Source of the DNA: a virus
DNA length: 56,973 bases
IMG/VR virus record: IMGVR_UViG_3300010354_002996
Span: 1-56,973 of that record
Strand: one strand, 5' to 3'
The stretch's first letter is position 1. Each line of letters begins with the position of its first letter. Below are positions 39,617 to 47,705 of the stretch, one piece after another. The translations under genes were made by a program, and so were the position numbers. The notes under the pieces were generated by a model. The model had not been told where the DNA came from and made no database searches. It worked only from the letters and a program-made list of their open reading frames with translations.

Positions 39617-39832
39617 ATGAAACACGCTAAAATAAAGGAAGAACCAGGACTAATCCGCGATATGAATAGTCAAGCCGTTATAAGCAATGATTTAAGCGGA
39701 TTATCTTCATATAAACGGCAGCGCGAAAAGATGAAACGGATTAGTGATCATTCTAAGGATATAAATAACCTCAAAGAAGAAATCAACGACATCAAATCTA
39801 TGATGCAACAGATTCTACAGAAACTAGGATAA
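39617..39832 (+). CDS. Small coiled-coil protein following the giant wedge gene
   Basis: 71 residues from the ATG at 39617, one base after the preceding stop. MKHAKIKEEPGLIRDMNSQAVISNDLSGLSSYKRQREK, then a C-terminal coiled coil (HSKDINNLKEEINDIKSMMQQILQKL). Small proteins with this RDMNSxAVIxND pattern occur in T4-like marine phages near baseplate genes. Probably a minor virion or assembly protein. Confidence 0.72.
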   Translation: MKHAKIKEEPGLIRDMNSQAVISNDLSGLSSYKRQREKMKRISDHSKDINNLKEEINDIKSMMQQILQKLG

Positions 39833-39839
39833 ATGGCAA

Positions 39840-41267
39840 ATGGCTAAAATCGCAAATGTCGCACTAACTAATACATTTGATTCATGGAGAACTCGTTCCA
39901 ATGAAGCATTTGATCGTTTGAGTCAATTTGCTATCAACAATTCTTCGTTGTATGCTAATACGCTCACAGCAAACGTTGCGTTCGTATCAAAGGGATTAGC
40001 CACTCTTCAGGGAAAAGCAACCGTAGGCACTAATCTTGTCGTTTCTGCAAATACGACTACTAACAAACTAGTTGTTACAAATTCTTTAGCAGTAAGCGGC
40101 GATTCAAATCTTGGTGATGCTGCTTCTGATATTATTAATATTCGCGGTAAGGGCAACACATTCTATTCTTTTGCTGTAGGTAAAAATCTAACTGTTTCTG
40201 GTAACACTTCTGCTGGCGTTCTTACTGCAACTTCAGCAAACGTCGCAATCGCAGCGGCATCTGCTAATCCTGCTCTACGGATTACTCAGACTGGTAGTGG
40301 TCTGGCACTTATTGTTGAAGATTCTGCTTCTCCAGATTCAACTCCAGTTGTAATTGATACATCTGGTAATCTCGGCGTTGGTACTAGAACTCCAACATAT
40401 CCTATTGATACTACTGGCGTCATTCGCACGACTTCTACTACTGGTATCTATTCTAATCAGTTGTTGCTACAGCACGATGGCACGAATGCTTATGTTCGCC
40501 CAACAAATGCTGGTGCGTTATATCTTGGTTCGAATAATCAGAACCGAATCATCATTTCTTCTGATGGTCTTACAACTGTCAATCAGTCATTAACAGTCGG
40601 CAAAAATCTTATTGTTACTGGTAATACAACTCTTGGCGATTCAGGCGCAGCTGATATAGTAACAATCAATGGCGGCGTGACAATGAATCAGTCGCTAGCT
40701 GTTACTAAAAATCTAACTGTATCTGGCAATACAACTATAAGCGCGATAAACATTACTGGTGGTATGTCGCTAAGCAAATCATTGTCTGTTACAGAAAATC
40801 TAACTGTATCTGGTAACACGACTCTTGGTAATTCTGCTTCTGCTGATAAAGTAACAGTTACTGGCGGCGTGACAATGAATCAGTCGCTTGTCGTCAGTAA
40901 AAACTTAACTGTATCTGGTAATAGTGCGTTTTCAGGAACAATCAACTCTGCTGGCGCCAATATTCTAAACCAAACGCTAACTGATGGTGCAACTATTTCT
41001 TGGAACACAGCACTAGGACAAATTGCCACTGTTACACTTGGCGGTAATCGTACTATGGCTGCTCCAACAAATCTTAAGGTTGGTACATATATTCTTCGAG
41101 TATATCAGGATGCTACAGGAAGCAGAACAATAACATGGAACAGTGTTTTCAAGTGGACTGCTGCTACTGCTCCAGTTCTTTCTACTACAGCTAATGCTCT
41201 AGATATTATTACATTATTTTCTGACGGCACTAATCTATATGGTTCTTACTTACCAGATATGAGGTAA
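39840..41267 (+). CDS. Tail fibre protein with tandem repeats
   Basis: 475 residues. The first 45 (MAKIANVALTNTFDSWRTRSNEAFDRLSQFA) look like a virion-attachment domain common to such fibres. The shaft carries repeats of NLTVSGNTTLG type about every 30-35 residues, like T4 gp34/gp12 shafts. The C-terminal 90 residues (DGATISWNTALGQIATVTLGGNRTMAAPTNLKVGTYILRVYQDATGSRTI..., NALDIITLFSDGTNLYGSY) are a widespread fibre tip domain. Likely adsorption apparatus. Confidence 0.85.
   Translation: MAKIANVALTNTFDSWRTRSNEAFDRLSQFAINNSSLYANTLTANVAFVSKGLATLQGKATVGTNLVVSANTTTNKLVVTNSLAVSGDSNLGDAASDIINIRGKGNTFYSFAVGKNLTVSGNTSAGVLTATSANVAIAAASANPALRITQTGSGLALIVEDSASPDSTPVVIDTSGNLGVGTRTPTYPIDTTGVIRTTSTTGIYSNQLLLQHDGTNAYVRPTNAGALYLGSNNQNRIIISSDGLTTVNQSLTVGKNLIVTGNTTLGDSGAADIVTINGGVTMNQSLAVTKNLTVSGNTTISAINITGGMSLSKSLSVTENLTVSGNTTLGNSASADKVTVTGGVTMNQSLVVSKNLTVSGNSAFSGTINSAGANILNQTLTDGATISWNTALGQIATVTLGGNRTMAAPTNLKVGTYILRVYQDATGSRTITWNSVFKWTAATAPVLSTTANALDIITLFSDGTNLYGSYLPDMR
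40572..40945 (+). repeat. Four in-frame shaft repeats in the tail fibre gene
   Basis: Units of about 87-105 bases recur with strong identity, each containing ATGAATCAGTCG-like, then AATCTAACTGTATCTGGTAA sequence (for example about 40682-40730, 40795-40815, 40871-40920). They encode the NQSL-V-KNLTVSGNTTLG repeats. Homologous recombination between units could change fibre length. Confidence 0.8.
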
Positions 41268-41268
41268 T

Positions 41269-42387
41269 ATGTTCGCTGCATTTCTACCAAGACCAACAAA
41301 AGTCGTTACCATTAGTGGCGCTACAAATAATGTTAATCTTAGAACATTATCTGGAAGCCCGCCATATCCTTTGAATTTGCTGTGTTTTATTAATGCAAAT
41401 ATTGGTTCTTCTTCAACAGGAACACCTGCATTTGATATTGGCACTGGTTGGTATAATGGAACTTTCGTTCTAGTCGATAATAATGCTACAATTCAAGGAG
41501 CAGCTGGTTCTCCTGGTTCTACAGGATCAACAGGAGCAACTGGTTCTACTGGTTCTACTGGATCGACTGGTTCAGCTGGCGCAAATGGAGCTGGTGGTGC
41601 TGGCGGACACGGAAGATATTATCTAAATTACACCAGCGGTGAAGCTGGTTCTGGGGGAAGTTCTGGAGAAACTGGCGGCGCAGGTGGGACTGGCGGTACT
41701 GGTGGTCCTGGCGCGAGTGGAGGCACAGGAAATCCTGGCGGCAATGGTGGTATAGGTTTGCTAATTCCTTCAGCACCAGCAGTCATAACAGTCGTAGATA
41801 ATTCTGGCGGCGCTATTAATGGTGGCAATGGCGGTAATGGCGGTCCAGGAGGAACTGGTGGTCCTGGCGGTCCAGGCGGCACTGGTGGTGTTGGTGGAAA
41901 CGGCGGAACTGGTGGTGGTGGCGGTGGCGGTGGCGGTGGTAGAGATTACTACACCGATGGAAAAGGAGTCATTACCGATTATGAATATGGAGGAGGTGGC
42001 GGTGGTGGAGCAGGATCTCCAGTAGGTGCTGCTGGTGCTGCTACCGCACCAGCATCTGCTGGCGCAGCTGGAACATCAACTACAGGTGGTGCAGGCGGAA
42101 ACGGGCAGAACGGAACAGCACATAAGGGCGGAAACGGCGGTGATTTAGGCGTTTCGGGTTCTTCTGGCGCATCGTATTATGGCGTTGGTGGAACATCAAC
42201 TGATGGTGCAAATCAATCTGTAATTAATCAACGTGGTCTTCCTGGTGCTGGAGGAGGCACTTCTGGTGGTCGCGGTGCTGCTGGAGCAGGCGGTCCAGGA
42301 GGTCCAGGAGGTCCTGGTGGAACTGGTGGACCCGCAGGAACTGGTGGCGCAGCAGTAAGCGGAAGCGCAACCGTTTGGGTTTCTTAA
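41269..42387 (+). CDS. Glycine-rich adhesin-like protein with collagen-like segment
   Basis: 372 residues. Residues 1-78 are a small domain ending GTGWYNGTFVLVDNNATIQG. Residues about 80-105 are a collagen-like G-S-T repeat (GSTGSTGATGSTGSTG). The rest is mostly polyglycine-type sequence (GGNGGNGGPGGTGGPGGPGG) broken by short aromatic or polar loops (HGRYYLNYTSG, RDYYTDGKGVITDYEY, ASYYGVGG). Gly-rich ridges with variable loops recall the polyglycine-II adhesin tips (gp38) of T2- and S16-like phages. It follows the fibre gene by 1 base. Receptor binding is inferred. Confidence 0.75.
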   Translation: MFAAFLPRPTKVVTISGATNNVNLRTLSGSPPYPLNLLCFINANIGSSSTGTPAFDIGTGWYNGTFVLVDNNATIQGAAGSPGSTGSTGATGSTGSTGSTGSAGANGAGGAGGHGRYYLNYTSGEAGSGGSSGETGGAGGTGGTGGPGASGGTGNPGGNGGIGLLIPSAPAVITVVDNSGGAINGGNGGNGGPGGTGGPGGPGGTGGVGGNGGTGGGGGGGGGGRDYYTDGKGVITDYEYGGGGGGGAGSPVGAAGAATAPASAGAAGTSTTGGAGGNGQNGTAHKGGNGGDLGVSGSSGASYYGVGGTSTDGANQSVINQRGLPGAGGGTSGGRGAAGAGGPGGPGGPGGTGGPAGTGGAAVSGSATVWVS

Positions 42388-42400
42388 AAGGATATTATAA

Positions 42401-43147
42401 ATGGGAACAATAACAAACGGTTCAACTGGTTCTGTTGGGTCAACAGGTGCAACTGGTTCGACTGGAGCAACTGGTTCGACTGGCGAAAACATAACAGGAA
42501 GTGTTGTATATCCGCTTCCAGGAACATATACATGGACTGTTCCCTATTATAATGTTTTAACCATTGAACTTTGGGGCGCTGGTGGTAGTGGCGGTTCTGC
42601 GTATAATGGCAATACTACTGCTGCTGGTGGAGAAGGCGGAGACTATAAAAAATACACTTCTTCATCGGGACAACTAACTGTTGGTTCAAGCATAACATTA
42701 ATCATCGGAACTGGCGGCGCTGAAAATAGAAGTAATGGCCAAGCTGGTTATGCTGGCGGATACACTGTTTTTGGTGATCGTGTGTGGGCACAAGGCGGTA
42801 ATGGTGGCGGCGGACAATTTGCTGCTGGACCTGCTGCTGCATCATATACTCCAGGAACAGCACACAGCTTTACTCTTGTTACAAGCGAAAGTGGTGGAAC
42901 AAACGGATACAATGTTGCTGGCGGTAACGTAACTTATGCTGGTGGTGGCGGAGGAGGAGCTCGAAACACAGCAGGAGTTTGGAATAGTGGCGGCACTTCT
43001 ACCTATGGTGGACGTGGCGGTGATGGTATGGTATATTTTGGTTATCAGGGTAGCGATCCTGCAGGTGGCGGTGGAGCGACGATATGGAGCACGGGCGGCG
43101 CACGTCGAGGCGGTCATGGAAGAATTGCTTTGTCTTGGACAGTATAA
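42401..43147 (+). CDS. Second glycine-rich adhesin-like protein
   Basis: 248 residues. The start repeats the collagen-like GSTGSVGSTGATGSTGATG of its neighbour, then GTYTWTVPYYNVLTIELWGAGGSGG, a Gly-rich domain opening I recall from tail fibre tips. The remainder is Gly/Ala/Ser-rich with aromatic loops (GDYKKYTSS, GYNVAGGNVTYAGGGG) and ends GGHGRIALSWTV. Together with the preceding gene it forms a pair sharing a trimerisation-like stem and differing tips. AAGGATAT precedes the ATG. Confidence 0.75.
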   Translation: MGTITNGSTGSVGSTGATGSTGATGSTGENITGSVVYPLPGTYTWTVPYYNVLTIELWGAGGSGGSAYNGNTTAAGGEGGDYKKYTSSSGQLTVGSSITLIIGTGGAENRSNGQAGYAGGYTVFGDRVWAQGGNGGGGQFAAGPAAASYTPGTAHSFTLVTSESGGTNGYNVAGGNVTYAGGGGGGARNTAGVWNSGGTSTYGGRGGDGMVYFGYQGSDPAGGGGATIWSTGGARRGGHGRIALSWTV

Positions 43148-43150
43148 ATA
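43143..43150 (+). promoter_or_regulatory. T4-type late promoter TATAAATA
   Basis: Exact consensus overlapping the stop codon of the preceding gene and 31 bases upstream of the ATG at 43182. A GAGGA Shine-Dalgarno follows. It would drive the 143-residue gene and the coupled PP-loop gene. Confidence 0.75.
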
Positions 43151-43181
43151 TTAGATATTCGTTGATAATAATGAGGATTGT

Positions 43182-43613
43182 ATGAATTTACACTATAAGA
43201 TAATCGAAGCGATAGAAGAAGATCATTTGATTGTTGTTAGATATTGGACCGACAAAATATCAGAACATATGTTATCTTGTGATAATTTCGTTAGAGATAC
43301 TGGCGTTCCCTATAGATGTCGTTCAGACGTTTCAATTACTCTCCCTATTCCAGTCCCACCAGCCGAAGAATTAGAAAAACTAATTTTAGCTAATGCCCCA
43401 TACAGATGGCTTAAAACCCTAGAAGACGTAGCAGATCCAGAAGTTGATACTTCTTTGGATAGTATTAAATCGCTATTGAATGTGCAAAACACCAAAACAC
43501 AAGAAGAACTAGATGAACTTGCCAGACAGCAAGAAATTTTAATGTTTGACGAAAAACCAGAAATCACAGAAGAAGAAATTGAAGAACTGATTAATAAAAT
43601 TACAGCACAATGA
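43182..43613 (+). CDS. Uncharacterised acidic protein, fibre-assembly candidate
   Basis: 143 residues. The first half is globular (VVRYWTDKISEHMLSCDNFVRDTGVPYRCRSDVSITLPIP). The middle has APYRWLKTLEDVADPEVD, and the last 40 residues are Glu-rich helix (QEELDELARQQEILMF...EEEIEELINKI). I do not recognise it. Its place after the adhesins would suit a fibre assembly chaperone. Stop overlaps the PP-loop gene by ATGA. Confidence 0.65.
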   Translation: MNLHYKIIEAIEEDHLIVVRYWTDKISEHMLSCDNFVRDTGVPYRCRSDVSITLPIPVPPAEELEKLILANAPYRWLKTLEDVADPEVDTSLDSIKSLLNVQNTKTQEELDELARQQEILMFDEKPEITEEEIEELINKITAQ

Positions 43614-44647
43614 TATTTTACTATGATGCCGAAAAAAATATCTATCCTACACAGTTAGATGCTGTTGCTTCAGGAAAACCTTGCTTCTTTTATTATTACG
43701 ATAAAGAATTTATGCAGGTTGACTGGAAAACTGAACCAACAGAATCTCTTCAAGAACTGTATAGAATACGAGCACAACAGATTCGTGACGAAAACGAATA
43801 TGTTATTGTTTGCTATTCGGGTGGATCAGACTCAACAAACATACTAGAAACTTTCTACTATAACAACATTCATATAGATGAGATTGTTGTGGTCGGTGCA
43901 TTATCACAAGATCCAGAACAAGGAAGCGATTTTAATCACAACGGCGATTTATATCATAATGTGTTTCCGACGCTTACCCAAATGAATTTTCCAAACACAA
44001 AAATAACAGTTCTTGATTATACACAATGGTTCAATGATCCTACCAACTTTACTCTTATTCAAAAATATGGTAATGAATGGAGTAAATATATTGGAGGATT
44101 TAAGAGCGTTCATAATTTGTTTTGGTATGATTTTCGTAAGTTTGTTGGCAAAGGAAACAACAAACAAACTTGTTATATCATGGGATCTGATAAAACGATA
44201 ATATATCCTGGAAAAATTTTTGGATCATATTACACTAAAATTTCAGATTTATCTGTAAGTGATTATGGCGCAAACTATTCGGATGAAAATTTCAAAAGAA
44301 TTAATTTTTACATTTCACCAGAAAAAACTACCACAGATATCATGAGAAAACAAGGACACAGACTAATCAATTATGTTAATCTAAAATATAGTGGCAAATA
44401 TGATACGTCTAAAATTGATCAAACTTTTATCTACTATAATCTTAAGCATCCATTACAGTTCAAATCTAAGAAGTCGACCTATACTGCGTTGAGCGCAAGA
44501 GATAAGTTCATGTTGAATGCAACGAATAGTGAAATGTTTAATATGTTCACTGAAGGTCTTAAAACTATAGAAAAAGTGACTTCAACTAAGAATAGAATTT
44601 ATTTCCATTCTAGGAAATACTGGTTAACAGATTCTATCGAAACTTAG
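43610..44647 (+). CDS. PP-loop ATP-pyrophosphatase family protein
   Basis: 345 residues. VIVCYSGGSDSTNILETFYY (SGGSDS at about residues 70-75) is the PP-loop of N-type ATP pyrophosphatases, which activate a carbonyl by adenylation (asparagine synthetase, QueC, TilS, NAD synthetase families). The rest, including TCYIMGSDKTIIYPGKIFGSYY, does not tell me the substrate. The N-terminal 60 residues are an added aromatic domain (MIFYYDAEKNIYPT). Coupled to the upstream gene and ended by a strong terminator inside the converging oxygenase gene. The last 14 bases overlap that gene tail to tail. A role in small-molecule, protein or glycan modification is possible. Confidence 0.8.
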   Translation: MIFYYDAEKNIYPTQLDAVASGKPCFFYYYDKEFMQVDWKTEPTESLQELYRIRAQQIRDENEYVIVCYSGGSDSTNILETFYYNNIHIDEIVVVGALSQDPEQGSDFNHNGDLYHNVFPTLTQMNFPNTKITVLDYTQWFNDPTNFTLIQKYGNEWSKYIGGFKSVHNLFWYDFRKFVGKGNNKQTCYIMGSDKTIIYPGKIFGSYYTKISDLSVSDYGANYSDENFKRINFYISPEKTTTDIMRKQGHRLINYVNLKYSGKYDTSKIDQTFIYYNLKHPLQFKSKKSTYTALSARDKFMLNATNSEMFNMFTEGLKTIEKVTSTKNRIYFHSRKYWLTDSIET

Positions 44648-45251
44648 GACCAACAACCCATATAACAATAGATTTACGAATTCCTTTTGTTACGGGAGCA
44701 ACTCTATGAACCATAAAGGAAGGGAACATAATAGCCCTTCCTTTTTTTGTTTGACATGTAATAGGTTCTGATTCTTTTCCAGTATTAATTTGAAATTCGC
44801 CGCCCTCATAATCATCATTTAGATTAAGAGTTACTGATAATTTTCTCATTTCTACATCATCAGTGAAATGGCCACCAAAACTCATATCTGTGTGCCAGTC
44901 ATATCTACCAGTATCTTCAGAATTGTATGTTGTATATTGAAAGGTGTTGTATCCATTAAGATCAAAATTATAATACATTTCGTTTGCAGCTTGAATCACG
45001 AAATTTAATTTATCGTATATCCAAGCAGTATCATCGTTTCTATTAACGAAACAAACGTCAGAAACTCTATGTTTTCTTGTATCTTCTTCCGACTTAGATC
45101 CGAATGTTGTTGCGAAAGTTTTGTCTAATGATTCGCAATGTGAAATTATACTATTGATTTCATCATCGGTCAAAAAGTTGTCCCAATACACCCAAGGATA
45201 AATAATTCTAGAACGAGTGACAGGGTCATTGTAAATAGTATTGTATCTCAT
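44634..45251 (-). CDS. Fe(II)/2-oxoglutarate dioxygenase, prolyl-hydroxylase (PKHD) type
   Basis: 205 residues. Double-stranded beta-helix oxygenase with iron ligands His about 120 and Asp about 122 (YDWHTDMSFGGHF) and a distal His in FMVHRVAPVTKGIRKS, where the Arg should bind the 2-oxoglutarate carboxylate. SVTLNLNDDYEGGEFQI and GRAIMFPSFMVHRV match YbiX/PiuC and P4H-like enzymes. Substrate unknown; such genes are frequent in T4-like marine phages. Last gene of a minus-strand trio, joined to the next oxygenase by an ATGA overlap. Confidence 0.88.
   Translation of the reverse strand: MRYNTIYNDPVTRSRIIYPWVYWDNFLTDDEINSIISHCESLDKTFATTFGSKSEEDTRKHRVSDVCFVNRNDDTAWIYDKLNFVIQAANEMYYNFDLNGYNTFQYTTYNSEDTGRYDWHTDMSFGGHFTDDVEMRKLSVTLNLNDDYEGGEFQINTGKESEPITCQTKKGRAIMFPSFMVHRVAPVTKGIRKSIVIWVVGPKFR
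44716..44748 (+). terminator. Rho-independent terminator embedded in a converging gene
   Basis: AAGGAAGGG (44716-44724) pairs perfectly with CCCTTCCTT (44735-44743) over a 10-base loop and is followed by five more T residues. It lies about 70 bases past the PP-loop stop and entirely inside the coding region of the minus-strand oxygenase, where it encodes KKGRAIMFPSF. Confidence 0.82.
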
Positions 45252-45931
45252 TCAAATCTTTTCCAATTTTCAATAGGTTGTAGTCCAAGAGGTTTTGCTG
45301 CGCTTTGTTTATATGTTAATAGAATATCTCCAGCCAAACATATTCTATTTTTATTAAGTCCTTCCACATCAGTTGCGCCTTCCATACTATCCATTTGTTT
45401 TCCTATTGTATCATGCGTTAACGTTGCAGGAAATACAAATAGATCGCCTTGTGTTGGTTCAAACTGCCATGTCATTGAGTTTAACTGATCCCAGATTCCA
45501 TTCGAATTATTCCAGCGAATAGAACCAGGATATGGTTCATGACGCCGTTCATAGTTATAGAATCTAATTGGACGAGTAAAATCGTCAGGAATATTTACAT
45601 AATATGTGAAAGATATATGAGCGTCGCCGTGCGCGTGCGTAGGTGTAGAACTATCTTTCTTTATGTTCAACCAAGTCTTCACAACATTAAACTCGAACAC
45701 ATCATCAATGTGTAGTCTTTGAGTGTATTGTTTTGCGCAGGAAACGGCATATCGAAATAGTGGTTCAAAAGAAGGTTCGTGATGTATAGCAACATGACCT
45801 GTAAATTCGGCAGAAAATCCTTCAGGCGTCATGTGATTCCATACATCACGATAAAATGTATTTCGAAATTCTTCGTGCTTATCATACTTAAACTGACAAA
45901 CAAGAGTTGGGAACAAATGATGTTCGATCAT
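45248..45931 (-). CDS. Second Fe(II)/2-oxoglutarate oxygenase (PF13759-like)
   Basis: 227 residues. LFPTLVCQFKY at the start and STPTHAHGDAHISFTYYVNIPDD in the middle match the putative 2OG-Fe(II) oxygenase family common in cyanophages (usual motif NPHxHxxS-SGVYYV). TWQFEPTQGDLFVFPATLTHDTI supplies the distal His. The exact iron triad is less clear than in the neighbour. Overlaps both flanking genes by ATGA. Substrate unknown. Confidence 0.8.
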   Translation of the reverse strand: MIEHHLFPTLVCQFKYDKHEEFRNTFYRDVWNHMTPEGFSAEFTGHVAIHHEPSFEPLFRYAVSCAKQYTQRLHIDDVFEFNVVKTWLNIKKDSSTPTHAHGDAHISFTYYVNIPDDFTRPIRFYNYERRHEPYPGSIRWNNSNGIWDQLNSMTWQFEPTQGDLFVFPATLTHDTIGKQMDSMEGATDVEGLNKNRICLAGDILLTYKQSAAKPLGLQPIENWKRFE

Positions 45932-46902
45932 TTTATATTTTGTCGCTTTCTAATGATATCGAGGATTTCTTTTGGCGAATTTGCTACATCAAAAACCATA
46001 CGTTGTGCTTCTTCCCAGTAAATAGGATCAACAGGAATGTTGCGATCAGACATAGTCTTCATGAATTCGGGATCATTTACTGCCTTGCGAAATGCTTCAC
46101 GAAGTTCGGCGGCACGTTTGGCAGGAACTCCTGGAGGAGCGATGAATGGGCGAAGAAGGACGAACTGACTTTCAAACACTTCAAGTATTTTAATATATTT
46201 TGGATCCCTTGTCAATTCATTTAGTGTAGGAACATTTGTATATTCTGGGTGTCGAATCTTACCGTTGCCGAACTGAACTATCGCTTTTATTCCGCTATTA
46301 GGTTTCAACCAATCTGGTTTAGCAGATTTGATACCGATAAGACTATACACCACAGAATCAACTTCTTTCCGCTCAAATGCAAGGCGATTAGCACCAGTCG
46401 ACGAATATCCTGATATGATTTTCATCTTCAGCCCAGTTATATCTCGAATAAGCATAGCAGAATCTGCCGAAGCTGAATTTTCAGCACCAACAATCAGTTC
46501 TTCATTGATGTAATCTTTATTGCCATTATTAAGCCACATAATCACCGCATCTTTACGACCATCAGCGGTTGATCCTAGCCATACAAACTTTTCAGGATCA
46601 AAATTGGTATTACGAGGTTTAAGCACACCAACAAGAGGAATATTCTTATACACGATTCCTATGGTCGAACCGTCTTTTGGCGCAACATTATAAAGATAGT
46701 TTGCCGCAACCATACTAGCTGCTCCAGGAACAGACTGAAAAATTACGTTTGGTTTTTCTGGTAGATATTTGCTTAAATATGGAGCCAACAACTGAGCATT
46801 GAGGAAATAGCTATTATCGGTTCCTGGAACAATGATTTTAAGTTCGCTTGCTTGCGCAGTCGCAACAAACATAGCGAAGAATAGCATAATAAGTTTCTTC
46901 AT
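45928..46902 (-). CDS. Bug/TctC-type periplasmic solute-binding protein
   Basis: 324 residues from the ATG at 46902, which has AGGA 8 bases before it. An in-frame ATG at 46923 lies inside the promoter. A clear signal peptide (MKKLIMLFFAMFVATAQA) is followed by LKIIVPGTDNSYFLNAQLLAPYLSKYLPEKPNVIFQSVPGAASMVAANYLYNVAPKDGSTIGI, the tripartite tricarboxylate transporter (TctC/Bug) family signature, and the protein runs full length to DPIYWEEAQRMV. Members bind carboxylates such as citrate or other small acids. The membrane partners TctA and TctB are not in the window, so it could recruit host ones. It heads an operon with two 2-oxoglutarate oxygenases. Such a receptor is unexpected in a phage. Confidence 0.88.
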   Translation of the reverse strand: MKKLIMLFFAMFVATAQASELKIIVPGTDNSYFLNAQLLAPYLSKYLPEKPNVIFQSVPGAASMVAANYLYNVAPKDGSTIGIVYKNIPLVGVLKPRNTNFDPEKFVWLGSTADGRKDAVIMWLNNGNKDYINEELIVGAENSASADSAMLIRDITGLKMKIISGYSSTGANRLAFERKEVDSVVYSLIGIKSAKPDWLKPNSGIKAIVQFGNGKIRHPEYTNVPTLNELTRDPKYIKILEVFESQFVLLRPFIAPPGVPAKRAAELREAFRKAVNDPEFMKTMSDRNIPVDPIYWEEAQRMVFDVANSPKEILDIIRKRQNIK

Positions 46903-46920
46903 GGCATTCCTATATAGTAT

Positions 46921-46928
46921 CATTTATA
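46921..46928 (-). promoter_or_regulatory. Near-consensus late promoter TATAAATG for the Bug/oxygenase operon
   Basis: The minus strand reads TATAAATG, one base off consensus, 19 bases upstream of the ATG at 46902. It overlaps the plus-strand TATAAATA on a shared palindromic core (TTTATAAA). Confidence 0.55.
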
Positions 46929-46932
46929 AATA
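46925..46932 (+). promoter_or_regulatory. T4-type late promoter for the neck/packaging operon
   Basis: Exact TATAAATA 29 bases upstream of the gp13 ATG at 46962. The genes gp13 to gp17 follow with overlaps or gaps of a few bases, so it probably drives all five. Confidence 0.82.
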
Positions 46933-46961
46933 GGGTAAGACCTCTTATCTTGGAGTATTTC

Positions 46962-47702
46962 ATGGCTGTATCATCTCGCCAACAGTTCAAAGACTACGTT
47001 CTCCGCCGCCTTGGCGCTCCCGTTATTGATGTTAACGTAGATAACGAACAGGTCGAAGACCGTATCGACGATGCACTAGCCAAGTTTCGTGATTATCACT
47101 ATGACGGAACAAAACACGTTTACTACAAACATGTTATTACTTCTACCGATATTGCGAATCAATATATTACGCTTCCAGAAACAATGATTGGTGTCACTCG
47201 CGTATTTGATATCAATGATTCATACAGCGCAACGAACCTATTTAACGTTCGTTATCAGCTACATTTGAACGAACTGTTTAATATTGCAAGCGTTTCTGTA
47301 ACTCCATACGTTGTTGCTATGCGGCATATCGAGTTTCTTGAAGAAGTGTTTGTAGGTAAAAAGCCAATCCGTTTCAATCGTCATACAGATAAGCTGTATA
47401 TTGATATGTCTTGGAACGAAGATATTCAGCCAGGTCAGTATATAATCATCGACGGCTATTCTTCACTAGATCCAAATGTAGATACAGACGTATGGGAAGA
47501 TTCTTGGTTAAAGAAGTATGCAACCGCATTAGTAAAGCGCCAGTGGGGTGAGAATCTTAAGAAATTTGAAGGTATGCAACTTCCTGGCGGAATCACATTC
47601 AATGGTCAGAAAATTTGGGAAGAAGCTATCGAAGAAATCAATAAACTGGAAGACGAAGTGATTATGGATTACTCACTTCCCGTCACAGATATGATTGGCT
47701 GA
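46962..47702 (+). CDS. 13: Neck protein gp13
   Basis: 246 residues (T4: 309) from MAVSSRQQFKDYVLRRLGAPVIDVNVDNEQVEDRIDDAL; GGAG lies 7 bases before this ATG, so I prefer it to the in-frame ATG at 46950. The rest (HYDGTKHVYYKH, LPETMIGVTRVFDI, YIDMSWNEDIQPGQYIII, LVKRQWGENLKKFEGMQLPGG) is typical of marine T4-like gp13. It forms the connector ring with gp14 beneath the portal. Confidence 0.92.
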   Translation: MAVSSRQQFKDYVLRRLGAPVIDVNVDNEQVEDRIDDALAKFRDYHYDGTKHVYYKHVITSTDIANQYITLPETMIGVTRVFDINDSYSATNLFNVRYQLHLNELFNIASVSVTPYVVAMRHIEFLEEVFVGKKPIRFNRHTDKLYIDMSWNEDIQPGQYIIIDGYSSLDPNVDTDVWEDSWLKKYATALVKRQWGENLKKFEGMQLPGGITFNGQKIWEEAIEEINKLEDEVIMDYSLPVTDMIG

Positions 47703-47705
47703 TAA

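Noticed and set aside
41628-41882. Proline-rich minus-strand frame
   Set aside because: It is the complement of the Gly-rich adhesin gene (GGT/GGC read as Pro codons).
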